A DNA stretch of 64,000 nucleotides, taken from assembly GCA_963843285.1 (NCBI GenBank), contig CAWJJO010000012.1:496001-560000 (forward strand), in the 5' to 3' direction. Positions 8,556 to 16,740 of this stretch are shown here, piece after piece (positions within the stretch are counted from its first letter, which is position 1; each line of letters begins with the position of its first letter). The stretch is from CAZDDB01 sp963843285. Lineage in GTDB: Bacteria > Acidobacteriota > HRBIN11 > JAKEFK01. Made by a program: the position numbers and the translations under genes. The notes beneath the pieces are model-generated. The model saw only the letters and a list, made by a program, of their open reading frames with translations. It was not told the DNA's origin and ran no database searches.

Positions 8556-9455
8556 ATGAGTTCCAGTGGCGACGCAAGTATTGTCCTCCTCACGTATAAC
8601 GGGGCGCGCTATCTGCCGCAGGTGCTGGAGATGATCGGGCGTCAAAAGCCGGCGCAAATCCGCGAAATCATTGTAATCGATTCAGGCTCGACCGACGGAA
8701 CGCTGGAAATCTTGCGGGACGCGCCCGTAGAGCTGCACCAGATTGCGCAGCGGGAATTCAGCCATTCCAAGACCCGGAATCTGGGCGCCCGGCTCAGCAA
8801 AGGGAAATTCATCGTCTTTTTGACTCAGGATGCGACGCCTGCCGATTCTTGCTGGCTGGAGCGCTTGCTTCATCCGTTCGGGGAACTGCCGGGAGTGGCC
8901 GGGGTGTTCAGCCGTCAGATTCCCCGCCCAGGTAGCGATTTGCTCGAAGCAAACGATCTGCGGATGTACTTTCCAAACAGGCGGCAGGTAAAATCATTTC
9001 CGGGCGATTCGAAATCCTTCCGAGAAAAAATCTGGAACTATATCCAGTTTTCCAACGCGAGCGGCGCGTATGATCGCGATCTGTTGTTACAAAATCCATT
9101 CGACGAATCACTTTCTATGGCTGAAGATCAGGAATGGGCAAAACGGATGCTGGAAAAAGGTTACACCATCGTTTACGAGCCGGAATCGATCGTTTTGCAT
9201 TCGCACGAGCTATCGTGCAAGGGCAAATACGATCGCAACTATCAGATGGGCGCTTCTTTCTCACGATTTCTTTCTCCGCTGCTGGGCCGCCGATGGTTCC
9301 CAATCGGCCCGATTCTTTATAATCTGGCTGCAGATCTTGTGTATCTGGCAAAATCGGATTCTCCAATTGCCGTAAAGGTGAAGTGGCTCAGTTTATCGCC
9401 GTTTCATCGTGCCGCGATGCATTATGCGTATTACAAAGGCTGGAATTCTGTCTAG
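8556..9455 (+). CDS. family 2 glycosyltransferase
   Basis: 299 aa from the ATG at 8556 (GAGGT 6 nt upstream; the longer frame from 8475 is repeat-derived). GT-A fold: SIVLLTYNGARYLPQVL at the N-terminus, IIVIDSGSTDGTLEIL, then FLTQDATPAD as the DxD-equivalent region and MAEDQEWAKRML as the acceptor-site ED motif. Cytoplasmic transfer from a nucleotide sugar, rhamnosyltransferase-like. The next gene overlaps its 3' end by about 32 nt, so they are co-transcribed. Confidence 0.9.
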   Translation: MSSSGDASIVLLTYNGARYLPQVLEMIGRQKPAQIREIIVIDSGSTDGTLEILRDAPVELHQIAQREFSHSKTRNLGARLSKGKFIVFLTQDATPADSCWLERLLHPFGELPGVAGVFSRQIPRPGSDLLEANDLRMYFPNRRQVKSFPGDSKSFREKIWNYIQFSNASGAYDRDLLLQNPFDESLSMAEDQEWAKRMLEKGYTIVYEPESIVLHSHELSCKGKYDRNYQMGASFSRFLSPLLGRRWFPIGPILYNLAADLVYLAKSDSPIAVKVKWLSLSPFHRAAMHYAYYKGWNSV

Positions 9456-10194
9456 CGCGCTCCTACCGGCGCTTCTGTTTTCATCCCCCGTTTCCGCGGC
9501 TGGCATTCCGTTATCTGTGCGATATGAAAAGATCCGTGCCGCATCGGCAGATTACGGAAAAGATGGAATGGAAGTGCTCCGCATTGCATACGATGCAATT
9601 CGAAATGGCAATTACCGGAATGTTGGAATCGAGGATCTGTGGACAACGGCGTTACAGGAAGGGAAAAGTCTTTTTGGAACTGGGAAATTATGGTCCGTGA
9701 CCGGTCCCGCGAAAACCGGAGACATGCTGGGTCAAACCACGATCGGGCCATGGCAAATCACCCTTCAAAAGATTGCGGGAAGCGGGCCTCCATACCCACC
9801 GCAACTGCAAGCGCGAATCGCTGCAGACCTGATCGAAGAATCGTACAGACGATTGGGAAAACGCGCTCCGCTCGCCATTCAGCGCTACTTCTGGCTGGAA
9901 GCCTTTGAGCAAAAGAAGATCGGACAGGGTTTCTGGTACAGCAGCGTTCTTGCAAAGAATCCTGCAGAAATGAAGAACACCGGATTCTATGCGAAGCAGA
10001 TCGTTCTTGGCTCGCGCTTCAATTCCCGCGGACTGCTTTACTGGCTATACGTGACAGGCGACGAAAATGCGATCCGCTATGTCCTTCGCACATGGTCGCA
10101 GAGTGCATATCCGATCCAGCCGGAGGATTTGCAATACTGCGCGTGCGATGGTGAATTCCGCCGCTATCTGTCGAGAATCTTGAATGTAGAATAG
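9424..10194 (+). CDS. exported protein of unknown function
   Basis: About 256 aa from the ATG at 9424; a GTG at 9409 is an equally open start. Signal peptide MRITKAGILSSALL...SPVSAA. The mature part has TTIGPWQITLQKI near residue 100, faintly like the catalytic loop region of lysozyme-fold transglycosylases, and a C-terminal Cys pair (YCACDG). I do not recognise the family. It overlaps the glycosyltransferase and is followed 6 nt later by the broken dioxygenase gene, so it belongs to that transcript. Confidence 0.65.
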   Translation: MRITKAGILSSALLPALLFSSPVSAAGIPLSVRYEKIRAASADYGKDGMEVLRIAYDAIRNGNYRNVGIEDLWTTALQEGKSLFGTGKLWSVTGPAKTGDMLGQTTIGPWQITLQKIAGSGPPYPPQLQARIAADLIEESYRRLGKRAPLAIQRYFWLEAFEQKKIGQGFWYSSVLAKNPAEMKNTGFYAKQIVLGSRFNSRGLLYWLYVTGDENAIRYVLRTWSQSAYPIQPEDLQYCACDGEFRRYLSRILNVE

Positions 10195-10199
10195 AAAGA

Positions 10200-11065
10200 A
10201 TGTTAGAGAGGCAAAAAGAATTCTGGGAGCAAAACGGATATCTCCACTTTAAAGGATTTTACAGCAGCGATGAGATCGCCCGATCAATCAACTCTATGAA
10301 GAGGCATGGCGGATCAAATCAAGTTTTGTTGTGGTGGACAATCTGGAGACCGGACAAAGATGCTTATCGAGCTCGGTTAGAATGAACGAACGAAAACAGC
10401 ATCATTTCAAGGTAAACGATTTGTATTTAGTTTTTCATGGGGTGCGAAACTTTGTTTTGAACAATGCTGTTGTAGAAATTCTTTGCGATCTGCTTGGCGA
10501 TCAGCCTGTCTTATGCAATACGCTGAATTTGGAATACGGATCGCAGCAAGCCGACCATATGGACTCTTTATACATGACACCGCGGACTATGGGGAAGGTA
10601 GCGGCAACGTGGGTAGCCTTAGAGCAAGTCCATTCCGATTCAGGCCCGCTTCGTTACTATCCTGGAAGTCATCAGATTCCTCCATACGTATTTTCTACGG
10701 GGAGCGTCCATTTTGTCGAAGCGGAGATGCCCCGATGGCAACGATATATGGAAGAGGAAATTGTTCGCCTGAACCTCCATCCTCAGTTGCTACTTGCAGA
10801 ACCCGGAGACCTATTTCTGTGGCAGGCAAGTCTGCTGCATGGAGGCTCTGCGATCCGGAATCCGGAGAAAACGCGAAGGAGCCTGGTCAGTCACTACTGG
10901 ACGGTTACCGATTGCCGCGCGCTGAATCTGCAATGTATCCCGCATGGAAGAGGTTTCTGGTACCAGCGTCCACCTCAGCCTGTACCGGGCGGCAAAACTC
11001 CAGTCATTCCACCTTCATCGCTCGATTCACGCTGGCCTCACTGGCTCCGATTCCCGCAACGATAA
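10200..11065 (+). pseudogene. phytanoyl-CoA dioxygenase (PhyH) family gene with one frameshift near 10281
   Basis: The ATG at 10200 opens EFWEQNGYLHFKGFYSSDEIAR, a typical PhyH N-terminus, but the frame then dies at 10385. The continuing frame (entered after about 10281) reads NQLYEEAW...VVVDNLETG and runs to 11065 with the iron ligands HMD (AD-HMD-SLYM), GPLRYYPGSHQ and LLHGGSAIR. Joining the frames with one added base after GCCCG restores a protein of about 288 aa. PhyH enzymes are Fe(II)/2-oxoglutarate hydroxylases of small molecules. Either a real decay or a one-base sequence error. A second frameshifted relative is at 23332-24257. Confidence 0.8.
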
Positions 11066-11163
11066 TATTCAACTGTTTGGTTAAATATCGCATGTGTTCC
11101 GCGCCGGAGTTATAATATTGCGAACCGACTCTGACTCAGTATCAGGTCTGCAATTCCAAACCT

Positions 11164-13164
11164 ATGAATCGCCCGGAGAATCCAGAAGAACTTCTTGATC
11201 GCTACCATTTACTCAAGGAAGAGTTGTTGCGCAAAGAAGAAGAATTGTGCGACCGGGATTCACAAATTGGGGAATATGCTGCGAGAGTCCGAAGTCTGGA
11301 AGAATACCTCAACCTTTTTCTTCAGCACCCGGCTTACCGGGTTTACAAGTTCCTCAAACGATTTCTGAGAATTGGTCCACTGCAAAATCATCACCTTGGA
11401 AAAGGCCCAAGTTATGAAAGTTACCAGAGGCTTTTTGAACCAACAGCTGATCACCTGAAACAACAAATAATGGAGTGCACCAAGTGGACAGAAGAACCAT
11501 CTCTTTGTATTGTGACGGCTGTTTACAATCCGCCGATGACGATTCTTCGTGAGACAGTGCAGTCGGTGTTGACGCAGACCTTTGGCGGGTGGGTGTGGCG
11601 TCTGGTAGATGCTGGAACGGATGAAGCAGTCTGGGCATACCTTCAGGATCTGTCTGCGCGTGATTCCCGAATTCGCACAACTCGCCTGGAAAGAAATCTC
11701 GGAATATCGGCGAACATGAATACAGCTTTTCGGCAAGCGACGGAAGATTTTATCGCTATTCTTGATCATGATGACACGCTGGCGCCATTCGCCCTGTACG
11801 AGGTCGCGAATGTGATTCGCAGAAATCCCGGCACAGATTTCGTATACTCGGACGCCGATAAGCTGGATCTGAGCGGACGACGCTGCGAACCCCTCCTGAA
11901 GCCCGATTGGTCTCCTGAAATGTTACTTTGCTGCAATTTATTGAATCAGTTCAGCGTGTTTCGTCGATCCTGGTTGGAGAAGATTGGATTCTTAAATCCC
12001 GATTTGGACGGCGCCCAGGATTGGGACCTGTATTTGCGAATCACGGAGCACACGGATCAAGTGTTTCATATTCCACAGATTCTGTATCACTGGCGAAAGA
12101 CCCCGCTATCTACGGCTCAGGCAACAACGAACAAACCTTACGTCAAAAAAGCTCAGGTGGCCGCGATTACAGATCATTTGAAACGACTCGGTTTGGAGAA
12201 TCCACTCACTGAATTTGATTATGAGCATCGAATTCATGGCACTCACCCTCTCGTTAGCTGGAGACCTTCCAGGATCCGGAATGTTTCGATTATCATCCCG
12301 TCAAAGGATCATTCGGAAGAACTCCGACGTTGTCTGAAGAGTCTGTTTACCCTTACCAGCTATCCTGATATGGAAGTTGTGATCGTCGATACGGGGAGCG
12401 TAGAGTCTGCGACCTGGGAACTTTACAAGCAATATGAGGGCCGCATCCGCATCGTGAACTTTGACGGGGATTTCAATTTCGGCAAAGCCTGCAATCTGGG
12501 CGCGCGATCCACCCGGGGCGAATTGCTCTTATTCCTTAACAATGACACCGAGATTCTGCATGCTGATTGGATAGAAAGGTTGGTTCAATGGTTGGATTTC
12601 AAGAAAGTGGGAATTGTCGGCTGCAAACTTCTTTATCCTGGAGGTGATATTCAGCATGCCGGTGTGATCCTGAGTATGGGGGGCCTTTCCGCACACCTGT
12701 TTCGGGAAATGCCGGAGAACAGCGCAACCATGTTTGGAAGCGATGGTTGGTACCGGAACGTCTCAGCGATTACCGGCGCGTGCTTACTAATTCCTTGCGA
12801 GCTTTTTGATTCCGTCCATGGATTCGACGAAGGATACAGCCTCAACTATAGCGATCTGGATCTTTGTCTTAGAGTGCGAGAAGCGGGCTATCGAATTGTC
12901 TACACACCTCACGTGCGTTTGATCCACCATGAAGGGGCAAGTCATAATCGCCAGGTTCCACGCTCAGATTTCGAGCGGGCGGCCGCAAAATGGGGCGAGT
13001 TGCTGAAACAAGGGGACCCGTACTTTAATCCCAATCTAAGCTACGGAACCGCTATTCCGCAGTTCAAGCGTAATCAGGGAGAGACTGCCGAACACGTTTT
13101 CCAAAATGTAATTCAGAACCTCCCCGCCAAAAAGATCCTTCAATGGCCGGAGGATTTCCGGTAA
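11164..13164 (+). CDS. large glycosyltransferase with two GT2 domains and N-terminal coiled coil
   Basis: 666 aa. Residues 10-45 are coiled coil, followed by YLNLFLQHPAYRVYKFLKR, a linker motif also found at the C-terminus of the methyltransferase at 22223-23338. GT-A domain 1 (about 115-340) has CIVTAVYNPPMTIL and AILDHDDTLAP; domain 2 (about 375-620) has VSIIIPSKDHSEEL, LLFLNNDTEIL and the FDEGYSLNYSDLDLCLR acceptor motif. Such tandem enzymes build O-antigen or rhamnan chains on the cytoplasmic side. A TATAAT at 11111-11116 lies 48 nt upstream, but no -35 goes with it. The 3' end overlaps the next methyltransferase. Confidence 0.92.
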   Translation: MNRPENPEELLDRYHLLKEELLRKEEELCDRDSQIGEYAARVRSLEEYLNLFLQHPAYRVYKFLKRFLRIGPLQNHHLGKGPSYESYQRLFEPTADHLKQQIMECTKWTEEPSLCIVTAVYNPPMTILRETVQSVLTQTFGGWVWRLVDAGTDEAVWAYLQDLSARDSRIRTTRLERNLGISANMNTAFRQATEDFIAILDHDDTLAPFALYEVANVIRRNPGTDFVYSDADKLDLSGRRCEPLLKPDWSPEMLLCCNLLNQFSVFRRSWLEKIGFLNPDLDGAQDWDLYLRITEHTDQVFHIPQILYHWRKTPLSTAQATTNKPYVKKAQVAAITDHLKRLGLENPLTEFDYEHRIHGTHPLVSWRPSRIRNVSIIIPSKDHSEELRRCLKSLFTLTSYPDMEVVIVDTGSVESATWELYKQYEGRIRIVNFDGDFNFGKACNLGARSTRGELLLFLNNDTEILHADWIERLVQWLDFKKVGIVGCKLLYPGGDIQHAGVILSMGGLSAHLFREMPENSATMFGSDGWYRNVSAITGACLLIPCELFDSVHGFDEGYSLNYSDLDLCLRVREAGYRIVYTPHVRLIHHEGASHNRQVPRSDFERAAAKWGELLKQGDPYFNPNLSYGTAIPQFKRNQGETAEHVFQNVIQNLPAKKILQWPEDFR

Positions 13165-14123
13165 GGCTGGCCTGTCAACATGCAATAATCACAAATCATG
13201 AAAAACGGTCGCCGCTTTCCAATCTTTTCGGTGCTATAGCTGTGTTAAGTATCGAAGCTCAGATCGCGGATGGACGTCTCGTTTGTCCGTTCACGTATCA
13301 ACGGCTCGTTCAGAGAAATCAGCAGCTGGTTTCGACGGATGGCCGCCTGGCTTATTCATTGCAGAACGGTGTTCCGATTTTTCTAGATCAAGAAAAACAG
13401 CGAGCCTACGTATCTGACCTGGACGGCGCGATGGCTCAGCAATACATGCACCCCGATACTCGCCCCGCGTTGATTCGTTACTTCGAACGTATGAGCATGG
13501 CAGGGGGTGATTATCGTACTGAGGAGTCGCTGAGGGCGTTTCACCAGACGGTAGTTGAGCAACCTGAAACAGCTCTTTGTATTTCGGTGGGAGGGGGCCC
13601 TATGCGTCAGCATCCGAATCTCGTGAACGTTAACATTGACCTTTTCCCTAACGTGGACGTCGTAGCAGACGCTTACCGTCTACCCTATGCAAACGACTCG
13701 GTCGACTCCTTCTTCTGCGAAGCGGTCCTGGAACACCTCGAATTTCCCGATGAAGCAGTACGTGAAATGTTTAGATCCCTGACAGTCGGAGGACTTGTTT
13801 TTGCCGTGACCCCCTTCTTGCAGATGTTTCATGGATATCCTAACCACTACCAGAACTACACACTGGTTGGACACAGGAGACTTTTTGAACGAGCCGGCTT
13901 TAGAATCATTTCAGCGGACGTTTGCGTGGGCCCCACTTTCGCGATGCTCGATCTCTTAACGAATTATTGCATGTTTCTACCCGGAGCTTTTCTGAGCCGT
14001 TGGGCTTATCGCGCGATGCGAATGTTAAGCGCGGCATTGCGACCAGTGGACCGCCGATTCAATCGCCACCTCGCAGCAAGCGTACTTGCTTCTACGACAT
14101 ACGTACACGCAATCAAACCGTAA
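13143..14123 (+). CDS. methyltransferase with N-terminal Trm112-like region
   Basis: 326 aa if the ATG at 13143 (22-nt overlap with the glycosyltransferase) is used; a GTG at 13242 would drop a poorly conserved-looking leader. Residues about 40-80 (DGRLVCPFTYQRLV...NGVPIFLD) resemble the Trm112-type strand arrangement but have only one Cys. The Rossmann part follows: CISVGGGP, VNIDLFPNVDVVADAYRLPY, SFFCEAVLEHLEFPDEA and RSLTVGGLVFAVTP. It most likely methylates a sugar or lipid intermediate of this locus. Confidence 0.78.
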   Translation: MAGGFPVRLACQHAIITNHEKRSPLSNLFGAIAVLSIEAQIADGRLVCPFTYQRLVQRNQQLVSTDGRLAYSLQNGVPIFLDQEKQRAYVSDLDGAMAQQYMHPDTRPALIRYFERMSMAGGDYRTEESLRAFHQTVVEQPETALCISVGGGPMRQHPNLVNVNIDLFPNVDVVADAYRLPYANDSVDSFFCEAVLEHLEFPDEAVREMFRSLTVGGLVFAVTPFLQMFHGYPNHYQNYTLVGHRRLFERAGFRIISADVCVGPTFAMLDLLTNYCMFLPGAFLSRWAYRAMRMLSAALRPVDRRFNRHLAASVLASTTYVHAIKP

Positions 14124-14385
14124 ATCTGACTATTTGTAAAAGAGAGGTTTTTCAGTAGCCGCACAATTCGGTGTTAGGTTCACTCCTCCTAATTCTTCTT
14201 AAGCAGGACTGTGTCCCTCACCTAGTACAGTTGCTGTCAGCAGTGAGGCGGCTGGGCAAAATCGATATGAAGAAAATGCGAGACGTCAAGTCGGTAAACT
14301 CGCAATGCCCGACTTGTTCGGCCAAACAAGGAGCTAAACTCAGCAGATATTCAAAAGCTGAAAAGACAAAACGGAATCTACCATA
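14124..14385 (+). other. gap with no recognised gene
   Basis: A 71-codon GTG frame (14171-14386) ends against the Imm33-like start, and its tail has CPTC, but there is no ribosome-binding site and no coding-like N-terminus. I do not call it. Confidence 0.3.
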
Positions 14386-14733
14386 ATGAAATCCCTAATT
14401 GATCAGCAACGAAACATTTGTAGGAAGTACGACGCCCAATGGTTCGAATCGCCAGATGATCTCAAAGTTGGAATCGCGACCAATGTGAAATCCGGATTGC
14501 AGCCAATAAACGGATTGCGACATCCACCACAAGCGGATACAACAGGTTGGTATATATGGGCTGGCGAGGAACTTTCGAATGATCCCAACTTTTTTGTCCC
14601 ACTGCATGTAAAACATTTGAAGGACTGGTGTCCTGCCGCTCTAAAGTTTCTCGGCCTTCCGCCTGGCTGGCGCTTCATGGTGGCTGACAATCATGAAGAC
14701 GTTTGGGAAGACCCCGCTTTGTTAGATATTTGA
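14386..14733 (+). CDS. Imm33-like (DUF2185-type) domain protein
   Basis: 115 aa, a single domain. Key blocks: VGIATNVKSGLQPINGLRHP, TTGWYIWAGEELSNDPNFF, PLHVKHLKDWCPAALKFLG and LPPGWRFMVADNHEDVW, which I recognise as the family labelled immunity protein Imm33-like. Those proteins occur next to polymorphic toxins but also widely as solo genes; no toxin neighbour is visible here. Cytoplasmic, no signal peptide. Its neighbours are a methyltransferase and a glycosyltransferase pseudogene, so it is probably a stray insertion in the locus. Confidence 0.7.
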   Translation: MKSLIDQQRNICRKYDAQWFESPDDLKVGIATNVKSGLQPINGLRHPPQADTTGWYIWAGEELSNDPNFFVPLHVKHLKDWCPAALKFLGLPPGWRFMVADNHEDVWEDPALLDI

Positions 14734-14873
14734 CGCGGGGCGCGCTTTCAAATCGGCAAAGAAGCTTACGTTAAATTAAAGGATAGGGATGATCCGTTTA
14801 CAATCCTTTTGAAAAACGAGAACCTATGCAAAGTCGGGCGATGAATTAACTGAACACACTGTGAGAAACCAGT

Positions 14874-15340
14874 TTATTTAGTCGAAAGAATGTTCGCCAA
14901 ACGGACTTCAAATGATTCAGGGGAACACTCGGCTACGATCCTTGTTAATGCGTTCTTTCTAATCAACTGCCAGAGTTATGAATCATGGTACAGGCGAACA
15001 CACTGTACGGCGAAGGCTTCCGAATCATCAGCGGTAGTCAGATCGGCGCCTGCGGTCCAGCCAAGTTGTCCGGCAAGCAACGGAGTGGCAACGACGGGAC
15101 ACCATGCGCGGCGGCTTCATACACTTTGAAGGGCAGGCGGGCTTCTTGAAGCGTTCCATCAGGAAAGATCAATTTCCCCCCAACCGCTCCGATGTCATCC
15201 GAACTGCCCATCGTGTCCAGTGCAGAAGAAATACTCCGGGTGATCTTGCCGGACAACCGCTCATTCCTTTGCCACCAGAGTTGTTCCAAAATCTGAATCA
15301 GCTCTTCTTGCTTACGGGCCAACTCTGAAAGAAACGACAA
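14874..15340 (-). pseudogene. remnant of a large GT2/GT4 glycosyltransferase, paralogue of the gene at 19817-22102
   Basis: A TTG start at 15340 gives SFLSELARKQEELIQILEQL, matching the paralogue's N-terminus. It then jumps to a GAVGGKLIFPDGTLQEA segment and again to LPFKVYEAAAHGVP. A one-base frameshift after GVP hides ATPLLAGQLGWTAGADLTT; then come ADDSEAFAVQCVRLYHDS, an in-frame stop, and LWQLIRKNALTR...ECSPESFE to a TAA at 14874. All blocks align in order with the 761-aa paralogue, so about 80% of the gene was lost by internal deletions. Non-functional. Confidence 0.88.
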
Positions 15341-15415
15341 GAACCCTCTCCGGTTACAACGTTAGCTTGAATCCAGGAAGGTTACAAACATTCTCTGATG
15401 ATAAAATAGCCGGAC

Positions 15416-16711
15416 ATGTCGCAGTCATCTGTCACGGTGGAGAATCTCGGGAAATGCTTTCGCTACTACGATAGCCGGTGGCGAAGACTGCTTGGACTTC
15501 TCACTGGCGCCGCCGATCATGCACAGGAAATCTGGGCATTGCGTAATCTGAACTTCCATCTGCCGCGGGGCGTTACGCTGGGCATCATCGGAGCGAACGG
15601 ATCGGGCAAAACAACTCTGCTCCAGCTCATGGCCGGTCTCATGAAACCGACCGAAGGATCTGTGCATGTCGAAGGAAGGCTGGCTACGCTCTTGGAGCTC
15701 GGAAGTGTTTTCCAACACGAGTTGACAGGACGCGAAAATATTTTTGCAAGCGCCGGACTGCGCGGTTTCTCCCGAAACGAAATCAACCAGAAACTGGATG
15801 AAATCATCCGCTTCTCCGAGCTGGAAGAATTTATCGATCACCCCGTCAAACACTATTCATCCGGCATGACGATGCGGCTTGCCTTTGCCACTGCGATCAA
15901 CGTTGAGCCAGAAGTCTTGTTGATTGACGAAGTGTTTTCCGTCGGTGACATGGCGTTTACGCACAAATGCGTGCGCAGATTTCGACAACTTCAATCCAAA
16001 GGTGTCACCATCATATTAGTGACGCACGATATGATGGCAGTCAAGAGCTTTTGCAATCATGCCCTCCTGTTGGATCACGGCAAACAGATCTTGTTTGGAA
16101 ATCCGGAAGAGGTGACCAACCGCTACTTGAGTCTCGTTGCCGAAAAAATTGCAAAAGAAGAGGCTTCGCAGTCCACCCAAGAAGAACCATCACTGAATGA
16201 AGCGCACGACGTTGAGTTTCCGGTCGCACTACAGGAAACGCCCAAAATGCACAGACACGGTAGCGGCGAAGGACGGATCCGAGGGATTCAAATCCTGAAC
16301 TCTCAAATGCATCCCGTACAGCGAGTCGCATTCGGAGAGGAAGTAACATTTCGGTTCTTTCTTGAATACTGCGTCGATGTCCCGTTCAGCGGATTAGGAT
16401 TCTACGTTCGCGACTCTTATGGAAACGACATTGTAGGAATTAACACATTTGAAGAGCAGAAGTCTCTTGGAAAACGGAAGAAGGGAGATCGGCTGATCGT
16501 GGATTTCAGACTCCCGCTTTATTTCCAGTCAGGCAGTTACAGCGTTTCTCCCGGGCTCTCCTATCACCCGTCCGAGCCGCGCTATCTGGAATGGATCGAC
16601 AATGCTGCGTTTTTTGAAATCGAAAAACCCCTCTCGGGCAAGCAAATTTTTGGCTTTACTTACGTTCCAAACAAGGTTATGGTTCATATTGTAAATAGCG
16701 ACACCTGCTAA
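15416..16711 (+). CDS. wzt: polysaccharide ABC exporter ATP-binding protein with C-terminal Wzt domain
   Basis: 431 aa. Walker A GANGSGKTT at about 59-67, signature YSSGMTMRLAFA, Walker B EVLLIDEV and a switch His in LVTHDM. A charged linker after residue about 245 leads to a beta-sandwich Wzt_C-type domain (about 290-430: GEEVTFRFFLEYCVDVPFSG, GIN-TFEEQ, SGSYSVSPGLSYHP) that in O9a-type systems reads the finished chain end. It energises export of undecaprenyl-linked polysaccharide. The permease partner (Wzm) is absent from this window. The O-antigen-ligase gene follows 29 nt downstream. Confidence 0.93.
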   Translation: MSQSSVTVENLGKCFRYYDSRWRRLLGLLTGAADHAQEIWALRNLNFHLPRGVTLGIIGANGSGKTTLLQLMAGLMKPTEGSVHVEGRLATLLELGSVFQHELTGRENIFASAGLRGFSRNEINQKLDEIIRFSELEEFIDHPVKHYSSGMTMRLAFATAINVEPEVLLIDEVFSVGDMAFTHKCVRRFRQLQSKGVTIILVTHDMMAVKSFCNHALLLDHGKQILFGNPEEVTNRYLSLVAEKIAKEEASQSTQEEPSLNEAHDVEFPVALQETPKMHRHGSGEGRIRGIQILNSQMHPVQRVAFGEEVTFRFFLEYCVDVPFSGLGFYVRDSYGNDIVGINTFEEQKSLGKRKKGDRLIVDFRLPLYFQSGSYSVSPGLSYHPSEPRYLEWIDNAAFFEIEKPLSGKQIFGFTYVPNKVMVHIVNSDTC

Positions 16712-16740
16712 TTACTTCGTGGGTAGGGGGAGGCAAGTTT

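Noticed and set aside
11111..11116. Perfect TATAAT upstream of the large GT2 gene
   Set aside because: No -35 element at acceptable distance; left as a note only.
14171..14386. 71-codon plus ORF with a CPTC motif
   Set aside because: Odd composition, GTG start with no ribosome-binding site; too weak to call.
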